DNA of 55,175 nt from the NCBI GenBank assembly GCA_910588795.1, contig CAJURI010000008.1, forward strand, positions 1 to 55,175. Direction: 5' to 3'. This DNA comes from an uncultured Duncaniella sp. (GTDB lineage: Bacteria > Bacteroidota > Bacteroidia > Bacteroidales > Muribaculaceae). The translations under genes and the position numbers were made by a program. The notes beneath the pieces are model-generated. The model was not told the DNA's origin and did no database searches. It was given only the letters and a program-made list of their open reading frames with translations. Of this stretch, positions 35,005 through 42,425 are shown in pieces; the first letter of the stretch is position 1, and the number at the start of each line of letters is the position of its first letter.

Positions 35005-35961
35005 ATGCTGCCGACTTCAGTCAATTATACTGCGACTGACCGTATCCGAGATATTATCGAAGATAACTGGAAAATATTATTTGTTCTGAACAGATTCAAA
35101 ATACCTTTCGGATCCGGCAACAGAACCGTAGGGAATGTATGTGAGAAAAACAACATAGATTGCCCGACTTTTCTTGCTGTAATAAACCTTATAAACGATA
35201 GGAATTACAACGGGCAAACCATTCATCTCCCCACACTTGTCGATTATCTCAGAGAAGCGCACTCTTATATACTTGACTTTTTCCTGCCTGCGATCCGTGA
35301 CACGCTGATCAGAGGGGTACATCAGCCTAAATCGGACAATACCGCCATACACATCATAAAGTTCTTTGACGAATATATGGATGAGGTCCGAAACCACATG
35401 GCTTTTGAGGACAATACAGTGTTCCCATATATCGACCAACTGCAAAAAGGGGTCAAGCATCCGGGTTTTCACATAAAGGATTTTGCCTCTAAACATACCA
35501 GCATGACATCCAAACTGGACGAACTGAAGGACATATTCCTACAACATTACTCCATTCCTAACACTCCGATTCTAAGCAAGGCATTGTCCGACATCACCTT
35601 ATGTGGCGAGGACTTGATTTCACATTGCGAGATTGAGGACAGGCTTTTGATCCCGGCTGTAGAGCGACTTGAAAGAATGAACCATGCAAAAATTAAAGCG
35701 GACAAAGATATCACACATGAATCAGCCTCATACATCTCTCTTTATGAATCCTTGAGCGAGCGTGAAAAAGATATCATTAAACTGGTGGCTCACGGACTGT
35801 CAAATAAAGAAATCGCATGCCGGCTATGTCTATCGTTTCACACCATCACGACCTATCGTAAAAATCTGAGCACAAAGCTCAACATACACTCTTCGGCAGC
35901 ACTGACAATTTTTGCGATACTCCACAATATAATCGACCCCAAAGAAATAGAGCTTAAATAA
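35005..35961 (+). CDS. transcription regulator: YtfE/RIC-like di-iron domain fused to LuxR HTH
   Basis: A 318-residue cytoplasmic protein. Residues 12-65 resemble the ScdA/RIC N-terminal region, but the di-cysteine of YtfE is replaced by IPFGSG (33-38). Residues 75-225 form a hemerythrin-like bundle with candidate ligands His86, His131, Glu135, His164, His207 and Glu211, which match the order and spacing of the six di-iron ligands of E. coli YtfE. Residues 250-310 are a LuxR-type helix-turn-helix (SEREKDIIKLVAHGLSNKEI, then SFHTITTYRKNLSTKL). It is divergent from xusABC. I infer sensing of iron, oxygen or nitric oxide; none is shown. The start at 35005 follows the -7 element. Confidence 0.85.
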   Translation: MLPTSVNYTATDRIRDIIEDNWKILFVLNRFKIPFGSGNRTVGNVCEKNNIDCPTFLAVINLINDRNYNGQTIHLPTLVDYLREAHSYILDFFLPAIRDTLIRGVHQPKSDNTAIHIIKFFDEYMDEVRNHMAFEDNTVFPYIDQLQKGVKHPGFHIKDFASKHTSMTSKLDELKDIFLQHYSIPNTPILSKALSDITLCGEDLISHCEIEDRLLIPAVERLERMNHAKIKADKDITHESASYISLYESLSEREKDIIKLVAHGLSNKEIACRLCLSFHTITTYRKNLSTKLNIHSSAALTIFAILHNIIDPKEIELK

Positions 35962-35976
35962 AGCACTTACGTAACA

Positions 35977-36037
35977 CAAAAAGCCTCAAAAGCTACTGAC
36001 ATCCGCTGTCATATTTGTAGCTTTTGAGACCTTTTTT
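35977..36037. terminator. bidirectional terminator between the RIC-LuxR gene and galE
   Basis: CTCAAAAGCTAC (35985-35996) pairs perfectly with GTAGCTTTTGAG (36017-36028), with an inner TGACA/TGTCA stem. T-runs follow on both strands (CCTTTTTT on plus; GCTTTTTG on minus), so it serves both convergent genes. Confidence 0.9.
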
Positions 36038-36061
36038 ATCCTGTGACTCCCGTCACACCAC

Positions 36062-37099
36062 TTACATTATGCCACGCTCACGCAGCTTGAGCTGCCAGGC
36101 CCAGGCCGAACGCATGGTGTCGGCAAGAGATGATGTAGCCTTCCACCCGAGAACATCATTGGCATATGCCGGATTAGCCCATACTTTCTCTATATCACCG
36201 GCACGTCGACCCACAATCTTATGGGGAACTTTGACTCCGGTAGCCTCCTCAAATGTATTGATAAGCTCAAGGACGGAGACTCCGTTGCCTGTACCGAGGT
36301 TGAATATCTCTATCTTGTCATCACTCTTGTCAGTAAGCATTCGTTCTACAGCAATGACATGGGCCTTAGCAAGGTCCACCACATTGATATAATCGCGGAT
36401 GCATGAACCGTCAGGTGTATTGTAGTCATCGCCAAACACACTCAGCTCCTTGCGTATGCCTATTGCTGTTTGAGTGAGATAAGGGATCAAATTCTGCGGC
36501 ACTCCGTTGGGCAACTCTCCGATCTCAGCCGACGGATGCGCACCTACAGGGTTGAAGTACCTCAATATGACGCTCTTGAACGGAGCTCCGGCATTGATCA
36601 CATCCGTGATAATCTCTTCCGAGATCTGTTTGGTGTTGCCATACGGAGAGGTAGCCTTCTTTATGGGTGCGGCCTCTGTCACCGGGTTCTCGTCGGGTTC
36701 ACCGTACACTGTGCAGGAAGAGGAGAACACTATGCCTTTCACCCCGTTTGGTCCCATCAGATCAAGGAGGTTAAGAAGTGTATTGAGGTTATTGCGATAG
36801 TAAAGTATCGGCTTCTGCACGCTCTCCCCAACAGCCTTTGAGGCTGCGAAATTGATTATTCCCTTGATATCGGGATAATTTGCAAACAGAGTTTTGACAG
36901 TGTCAAGATCCGTACAGTCCCCCTTGACAAAATCGGGGCGCACTCCGGTGATGCGCTCGATGCCGTCAACAACATCGGCACTTGAATTGGACAGATTGTC
37001 GATAATGACAACCGGATACCCAGCCTGCTGAAGCTCTACTACAGTATGGGATCCGATATAACCGGTTCCTCCGGTCACAAGGATGCGTTCTTTTTTCAT
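36062..37099 (-). CDS. galE: UDP-glucose 4-epimerase
   Basis: Interconverts UDP-glucose and UDP-galactose for galactose use and glycan synthesis. The 345-residue product has the NAD loop VTGGTGYIGSH at 7-17, the catalytic serine region VFSSSCTVYG near 123-132 and the Tyr-x3-Lys in SPYGNTKQ near 152-159. C-terminal extensions are absent. It follows glsB after 24 bases on the same strand and shares a strong bidirectional terminator with the LuxR-type gene. Confidence 0.95.
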   Translation of the reverse strand: MKKERILVTGGTGYIGSHTVVELQQAGYPVVIIDNLSNSSADVVDGIERITGVRPDFVKGDCTDLDTVKTLFANYPDIKGIINFAASKAVGESVQKPILYYRNNLNTLLNLLDLMGPNGVKGIVFSSSCTVYGEPDENPVTEAAPIKKATSPYGNTKQISEEIITDVINAGAPFKSVILRYFNPVGAHPSAEIGELPNGVPQNLIPYLTQTAIGIRKELSVFGDDYNTPDGSCIRDYINVVDLAKAHVIAVERMLTDKSDDKIEIFNLGTGNGVSVLELINTFEEATGVKVPHKIVGRRAGDIEKVWANPAYANDVLGWKATSSLADTMRSAWAWQLKLRERGIM

Positions 37100-37123
37100 A
37101 GTTAATTTATGATTATGGTATGC

Positions 37124-38059
37124 TTACATGTCAGGATGATAGGTCCCTATATGACGCTTCTTCTTTTCCTCAAAAATCTCGGATATCGCAAAGAATATTC
37201 CGCTCTCCTCGACATCCCCGAACTCATCGTTAATAGCCGTGCCAAACATTTTCATGGTAGGTGACAGACTCATATACGAATTGACGAGCGGCGGTATATT
37301 GAATCCGTGCTTTCGCACCTCATGATTCAGTATCTTGTAGTCCTCTTTGAAAGTCTCACCGCAGAACAATGCTTCCATCGCCTGAATGTCAATGGATGTG
37401 TCAAGGGCTTTTATAGGCCGCACAAGGCAATCAGGATCCGGGAAATGCTTCTGCAGGAAATAAAGGATCATGTCACGGCATCTTCTGTCATAGCCTGGAT
37501 ACATTGTCATTTTGCCGAAAAGATACTTTATCTCCGGATGCACCACCGTAATGGCTCCGAGACCGTCCCATAGATTGTCAAGGGCAAAGAGAGCCTTGGC
37601 CCCTGCCTGAGAGGACTGATAATTGAGACGGACAAACGACCGGCCAAGCTCTATGGTCTGAGGGAGATATTCCGATATAAACCTGTCAGAAAATCTGAAC
37701 ATGTGGCTTGTAGCTATACGCGGACACCCTGACGCATCCATGCGTATGTCACTACCTTTGATATAGCGGTATCCGCCGAGAATCAGGCGCGACTGCGGAT
37801 CCCACACCACAAGCTGGCGACACGGAGGATCCATCATATCGAATTCATCTATATCGACGCTCTTTCCCGTACCTCCTCCGGCAGCCCTGAAAGACTCCTC
37901 GCGCAAACGGCCAATCTCCTGCATCGTGGCCGGACATTCCCGTCCGTCAAATGTATAGATAAGATTCCCACCTTTATTGGAAGTCCGCAGAAGCCGATCG
38001 GAAGTCAGCTCCCTTTCTATCAGTTCCGGGGCAATAGGGTCGATTATAGGTTGTGTCAT
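37124..38059 (-). CDS. glsB: GlsB-like N-acyltransferase (glycine lipid synthesis)
   Basis: A GNAT-fold acyltransferase of the OlsB/hemolysin-like family. In B. thetaiotaomicron GlsB adds a 3-hydroxy fatty acid to the amino group of glycine, the first step to glycine lipids (established). The 311-residue product shows the GNAT-like core REESFRAAGGGTGKSVDIDEFD near 53-75 and the ELGRSFVRLNYQ segment near 137-148, typical of this family. The adjacent upstream gene, three bases away, is the expected partner GlsA, which supports the assignment. It acts at the inner face of the cytoplasmic membrane. Confidence 0.8.
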   Translation of the reverse strand: MTQPIIDPIAPELIERELTSDRLLRTSNKGGNLIYTFDGRECPATMQEIGRLREESFRAAGGGTGKSVDIDEFDMMDPPCRQLVVWDPQSRLILGGYRYIKGSDIRMDASGCPRIATSHMFRFSDRFISEYLPQTIELGRSFVRLNYQSSQAGAKALFALDNLWDGLGAITVVHPEIKYLFGKMTMYPGYDRRCRDMILYFLQKHFPDPDCLVRPIKALDTSIDIQAMEALFCGETFKEDYKILNHEVRKHGFNIPPLVNSYMSLSPTMKMFGTAINDEFGDVEESGIFFAISEIFEEKKKRHIGTYHPDM

Positions 38060-38062
38060 ATA

Positions 38063-38884
38063 CTATTTTTGACAAGGCAATTGATACACTATAGATCTAA
38101 GCCGGTCAGCCTGCAGCTGAGCGTTCCTGCCACCCTCGAGCGATTGCCATGCGACTGGAGATCCGAAAGTGACAGTAAAATGGGAGCCTTCACTTAGAAA
38201 GATCTCTTTAGGAAGACGCACCATCTCGATATTGAATTTAATCCCAAGCCGAGACCTTAGACGTGCAAATTTATAAAAAAACTGGGAATTTTCGCCACTA
38301 AAATGCACAGGAATTATATCCCTGTGTGACAAAATAGCCTTTACCACCGACATTTTATGCCATGGCAGATCAGCGACCACACCATCATTCCCCCGACGTG
38401 ACACCATACCTGCAGGAAACATCAATATGGGAGAATCGCTTTCAAATGCCCTGTCGATTTTCTCAACACTCGTACGCGACTGGGCTCCATGCTTGTTCAC
38501 CCCAAGGAATATAGGCCTCAGAGGCTCCACAAAATCGAGAAGATCATTAACAACAAACTTGACATCAGCCTGCCTGCCATATATGTCTTCAGCTATACAT
38601 GCGAGAGCCATACCGTCAAGCCCACCCAAAGGGTGATTGGACACAAGGATTACCCTGCGGTTCTTTCCGTCAGGCACATTTCCGGCAAGAGTATAACTTA
38701 TCGACAGATCCTTCAGGACTCCGCGTGCGAAATCCGTGCCCGAGGATGCGGCATTATGCTCAAGGAGCATATTGAGCCTATCCTGACATATCACATCCTC
38801 AAGCCATTTCACAGCCCATCCGGGGATGTAGCGGTAATGGCGCGGAGCACGCTCCCTAAGGACACTATCTACGTCAATCCTCAT
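38063..38884 (-). CDS. glsA: GlsA-like O-acyltransferase (glycine lipid synthesis)
   Basis: A PlsC-like acyltransferase expected to add the second fatty acid to the 3-hydroxyl of N-acyl glycine (known for GlsA in B. thetaiotaomicron). The 273-residue product has the acceptor motif SNHPLGGLDG at 82-91: five residues separate His84 and Asp90, against four in classic PlsC enzymes. The second motif is FPAGMVSRR, in place of the usual EGTRS-like block. Its stop is three bases from glsB. It starts 18 bases after the RluA gene on the same strand. Confidence 0.82.
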   Translation of the reverse strand: MRIDVDSVLRERAPRHYRYIPGWAVKWLEDVICQDRLNMLLEHNAASSGTDFARGVLKDLSISYTLAGNVPDGKNRRVILVSNHPLGGLDGMALACIAEDIYGRQADVKFVVNDLLDFVEPLRPIFLGVNKHGAQSRTSVEKIDRAFESDSPILMFPAGMVSRRGNDGVVADLPWHKMSVVKAILSHRDIIPVHFSGENSQFFYKFARLRSRLGIKFNIEMVRLPKEIFLSEGSHFTVTFGSPVAWQSLEGGRNAQLQADRLRSIVYQLPCQK

Positions 38885-38902
38885 AATTACTTTGACAATC
38901 TT

Positions 38903-39625
38903 TTATTCGCCATCCTCTCTACCGGCAACTTCCTTACTGGCATCATTTTCACCGACCACTCCGGCAAAAGCCTGCCATAGGGGATCAGCCGGCAGCGGAG
39001 CTACGACATCTATGATCTTGCCCGACACGGGATGTTCAAATCTCACTCTATGAGCCCGAAGCGATATGGATCCGTCGGGATTAGATCTCTTATCTCCATA
39101 TTTCAGATCACCCTTCACCGGACATCCTATCGATGAGAGCTGTACGCGTATCTGATGCTTTCTTCCGGTCTCAAGATTAACCTCCAAAAGATGATAACGG
39201 TCCGACGATCCAAGATACTTATATGACAGAGCCGCCTCCTTGGCTCCTTTGCGTGGGACGGCGGAAAAATAGCTCTTGTTGTTCTTCTCCACAGAATATA
39301 TGTAGCCTGTAAGACGATCTGAGACTTTGGGCGGACGATTCCTGCTCAATGCCAGATAAGTCTTATGCACCTTGCCGTCACGAAACATCTCATTCATGCG
39401 GGCAAGAGCTTTCGATGTCTTGGCAAATACCACTACACCGCCGACAGGGCGGTCAAGACGGTGCACAACTCCGCAGAACACGTTGCCCGGTTTTGAATAT
39501 TTCTCTTTAATCCATCCCTTAAGTGTTTCCACCAGAGGCTCGTCGCCCGTTTTGTCCCCCTGGACTATTTCTCCGGGAGCCTTATCGACTATTATTATAT
39601 GATTATCCTCGTAGAGTATCTCCAT
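38903..39625 (-). CDS. RluA family pseudouridine synthase
   Basis: Converts uridine to pseudouridine in rRNA or tRNA; the target cannot be told from the sequence. The 240-residue product has the catalytic Asp58 in VVHRLDRPVGGVVVFAKT. Other family motifs are LLEVNLETGRKHQIRVQL and the late SLRAHRVRFEHP. There is no N-terminal S4 domain, so it is a short RluA-type. It is the first gene of a likely operon with glsA, glsB and galE, and has its own -7 element upstream. Confidence 0.92.
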   Translation of the reverse strand: MEILYEDNHIIIVDKAPGEIVQGDKTGDEPLVETLKGWIKEKYSKPGNVFCGVVHRLDRPVGGVVVFAKTSKALARMNEMFRDGKVHKTYLALSRNRPPKVSDRLTGYIYSVEKNNKSYFSAVPRKGAKEAALSYKYLGSSDRYHLLEVNLETGRKHQIRVQLSSIGCPVKGDLKYGDKRSNPDGSISLRAHRVRFEHPVSGKIIDVVAPLPADPLWQAFAGVVGENDASKEVAGREDGE

Positions 39626-39643
39626 AGTTACATTTTTCTAAGG

Positions 39644-39651
39644 CAAAGTTA
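39644..39651 (-). promoter_or_regulatory. -7 element of the RluA-glsA-glsB-galE operon
   Basis: The complement of 39644-39651 reads TAACTTTG, about 18 bases before the start at 39625. No -33 element is evident. Confidence 0.6.
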
Positions 39652-39757
39652 CTCTTTTTTGTGCAAAAATAAGGAATCGAAGATAAAATGTTTGATACCC
39701 ACGACATTTATTAACGATTCTGATACATCATGCTTTCCCTTTTTCTACATGACTCCA

Positions 39758-39765
39758 TATCTTTG
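39758..39765 (+). promoter_or_regulatory. -7 element TATCTTTG for the GH43 gene
   Basis: A TAnnTTTG element lies 28 bases before the ATG at 39794; TTTC at 39734-39737 is an imperfect -33 element at the right distance. Confidence 0.6.
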
Positions 39766-39793
39766 TGGAAAAATTTTTCACAAAAACCAATCT

Positions 39794-41146
39794 ATGAATC
39801 TACGTTTCTTTTTTTGCATTGCACCGGCAGTCATTGCCTCAATGGCCGCAGCTGATATCCCGGAATTAAATATGCCCATCGTTCAGACAAAATTCACAGC
39901 CGATCCTGCTCCGATGCTGCACAACGACACCATATTTCTTTACACATCGCATGATGAAAGCGATGCTGAAGGATTCAAGATGTATGACTGGCTTCTGTAC
40001 ACAACAACCGACATGGTCAACTGGCAGGACCGTGGAGCTGTGGCATCCCTCGATTGCTTCAAATGGTATGACGGGAAAAACGGAGCATGGGCTCAGCAAG
40101 TTGTTGAACGCAACGGCAAATACTACATGTACTGCCCGATACACGGGCATGGAATCGGGGTACTTACAGCCGACTCGCCTTACGGGCCATTCACCGATCC
40201 GATAGGCAAACCACTGGTGTGGCAGAAAGAACACTGGTATGACATAGACCCCACCGTATTCATTGACGATGACGGTCAGGCATATATGTATTGGGGCAAC
40301 CCCAACCTGTACTGTGTGAAGCTTAACGAGGACATGATATCATATTCCGGTGAAATACTGTTTTTCCCCAAGATAACCGACTATCAGGAAGGCCCCTGGT
40401 TCTACAAACGCAACGGGCACTATTATCTGGCATTTGCATCGACATGCTGCCCCGAGGGTATAGGATATGCAATGAGTGACACACCTCTCGGCCCATGGGA
40501 GTACAAAGGGCACATAATGAACCACACACCGAGAACACGCGGCAATCATCCTGGAATTGTGGATTACAAAGGCAAATCATATTGCTTCGGGCAGAACTAT
40601 GACGTGTTCCGACTCAAAGAGCACCGTCATGCCGAACGACGTTCCGTGTCAGTCGCCGAGATGGAATACAATCCTGACGGAACCATCAAAGAACTGCCAT
40701 ATTTCCTTGACTGCAAAGTGTCACAGATTGAACCCTTCAACCCTTACCGCAAGGTTGAGGCCGAGACAATGGCATGGGGTGAAGGGCTGCAGACCATACA
40801 GAAAAATCCATGGGGAAAAGAAAAATGGAATCAGCTCGTAACCGGTATCGACGACGGTGAATACTTGCTCGTAAAAGGAGTCGATTTCGGCAAAGGAGCT
40901 AAGGACTTTTCAATATGGGCATCATCCCATCTCTATGGCGGGACCATAGAGCTACACATCGACAGCATGGACAATGCTCCTATAGGGACAATCAATATCG
41001 GACACACAAAGGATGAACTCACAGAGTTCACGACAGCCGTCAGAAAGACTACCGGTGTACATGATCTGTACTTCGTGTTCCGAGGCACTCCGAAACAGAC
41101 AGCCAATCTTTTCAATCTCGACTGCTGGTCGTTCAGACCGCTATAA
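39794..41146 (+). CDS. secreted family 43 glycoside hydrolase with CBM6
   Basis: Likely acts on arabinoxylan-type side chains or xylo-oligosaccharides, the usual GH43 substrates; the exact one is unknown. The start at 39794 gives a signal peptide (NLRFFFCIAPAVIASMAAA); the longer frame from 39599 has none and crosses the promoter. The five-bladed propeller has the three catalytic acids in standard contexts: Asp37 (TADPAP), Asp152 (DIDPTVF) and Glu199 (YQEGPW). A C-terminal CBM6 domain begins near residue 318 (KVEAETMAWGEG). No SusC/SusD genes are nearby, so it is an orphan outside a polysaccharide utilisation locus. Confidence 0.92.
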   Translation: MNLRFFFCIAPAVIASMAAADIPELNMPIVQTKFTADPAPMLHNDTIFLYTSHDESDAEGFKMYDWLLYTTTDMVNWQDRGAVASLDCFKWYDGKNGAWAQQVVERNGKYYMYCPIHGHGIGVLTADSPYGPFTDPIGKPLVWQKEHWYDIDPTVFIDDDGQAYMYWGNPNLYCVKLNEDMISYSGEILFFPKITDYQEGPWFYKRNGHYYLAFASTCCPEGIGYAMSDTPLGPWEYKGHIMNHTPRTRGNHPGIVDYKGKSYCFGQNYDVFRLKEHRHAERRSVSVAEMEYNPDGTIKELPYFLDCKVSQIEPFNPYRKVEAETMAWGEGLQTIQKNPWGKEKWNQLVTGIDDGEYLLVKGVDFGKGAKDFSIWASSHLYGGTIELHIDSMDNAPIGTINIGHTKDELTEFTTAVRKTTGVHDLYFVFRGTPKQTANLFNLDCWSFRPL

Positions 41147-41180
41147 CGGAATCCATATATTTATACTAACTGAAAAACAC

Positions 41181-41225
41181 ATCAGCCATAACCTCATGAT
41201 TTCTGATCAATGGGCTATGGCTGAT
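41181..41225. terminator. possible hairpin between the GH43 and symporter genes
   Basis: ATCAGCCATA (41181-41190) and TATGGCTGAT (41216-41225) are perfect 10-bp arms with a 25-base loop, placed between convergent genes. There is no T-run, so termination is inferred from position only. Confidence 0.5.
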
Positions 41226-41261
41226 CATATGTATGGACTATGGCCGACAATTATGCGTACA

Positions 41262-42407
41262 CTAAGACACGCGGTCAACAATGGAGGCTATGGCACCGTC
41301 GCCGGTCACATTGCATGCAGTGCCGAACGAATCCATAGCAATATACAGCGCAATCATTAACGCTATTGCCTCCTGATCAAAGCCAAGTATGGACTGCAAT
41401 ACTCCGAGCGACGCCATTATAGCCCCGCCGGGGATACCAGGAGCGGCGACCATTGTTATACCCAGCATCATGACAAAATGGATAAACAGAGGCAGGTCAT
41501 GCGGCTGATTGTGCATGATCATTATAGCAAGCGCACAGGCCACAATCTTAAGTGTGCTCCCGCTGAGATGTATAGTAGCGCAAAGCGGTATGACAAACCC
41601 TGCCACATCCTCCCTTACACCCATCTTGATAGCCTGACGCAATGTCACCGGAATCGTAGCCGCCGACGACTGTGTGCCAAGCGCAGTAAAATAAGCCGGA
41701 AGCATAGTGTAAAGCATTCTGAAAGGATTGCGACGGGCAAACGGCGAAGCGATGCAGTACTGTATCACAAGAACAAACACATGAAGCAGGAATATGATGC
41801 CGATAATCTTAATAAAGCTCTTAAGTATCATGCCCACTTCGCCTTCGACAGTCATGCATAGGAAAATACCAAAAATATACACCGGAAGCAACGGCAATAT
41901 GGCAGTATTTATAGCCTTGCTCACTATGTCGCGGAACTCCTCCATGCCTTTTCGCAATGCATTACCTGACGAAAAAGCTATGCCGAGCCCAAGCAAAAAC
42001 GAGAGTACGAGAGCTGTGGTAACTCCCATCAGTGGAGGCATCTCGACGGTAAACCATGGTGACAGCTTACCGGCACTCTCGGCTACAGCAACTTCGGCCT
42101 CTCCGGCTATAAGCCCCGGAAATATGATTGAACCTGTGGTGTACGACACGAGTCCGGCAAACACAGTGAAGCCATAAGCCAAAAGAGCCGTCACGACAAG
42201 CAGTCTGCCTGCCCTCGCTCCAATATCACCGATGGCAGGAACCACAAAACCGATGATAATCATAGGGATCATAAATCCAAGGAACTGACCGTAAATGGCA
42301 TTGAAAGTAGCACAGAGCTCACCCAGACACTGCGGAGCTATGAAACCGATAAGAATGCCGAGTACAATGGCGATAGCGATACGCGGGAGAAGTCCTAATT
42401 TTTTCAT
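41262..42407 (-). CDS. dicarboxylate/amino acid:cation symporter (DAACS family)
   Basis: A Na+- or H+-coupled importer of the GltP/SstT family. The 381 residues contain about eight hydrophobic segments. They start LGLLPRIAIAIVLGILIGF and include the serine-rich hairpin near 235-250 (LGTQSSAATIPVTLRQA), the conserved substrate-site loop. The GIPGGAIMAS and MDSFGTACNVTGDGAIA segments are late family motifs. Substrate could be glutamate, aspartate, serine/threonine or C4-dicarboxylates. It lies 18 bases after nadE on the same strand and may be co-transcribed. Confidence 0.92.
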   Translation of the reverse strand: MKKLGLLPRIAIAIVLGILIGFIAPQCLGELCATFNAIYGQFLGFMIPMIIIGFVVPAIGDIGARAGRLLVVTALLAYGFTVFAGLVSYTTGSIIFPGLIAGEAEVAVAESAGKLSPWFTVEMPPLMGVTTALVLSFLLGLGIAFSSGNALRKGMEEFRDIVSKAINTAILPLLPVYIFGIFLCMTVEGEVGMILKSFIKIIGIIFLLHVFVLVIQYCIASPFARRNPFRMLYTMLPAYFTALGTQSSAATIPVTLRQAIKMGVREDVAGFVIPLCATIHLSGSTLKIVACALAIMIMHNQPHDLPLFIHFVMMLGITMVAAPGIPGGAIMASLGVLQSILGFDQEAIALMIALYIAMDSFGTACNVTGDGAIASIVDRVS

Positions 42408-42425
42408 GGTATATAATAAACGTTT

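Noticed and set aside
39599..39793. 65-residue extension of the GH43 protein
   Set aside because: It overlaps the RluA gene start and two promoters and would hide the signal peptide that begins at 39794.
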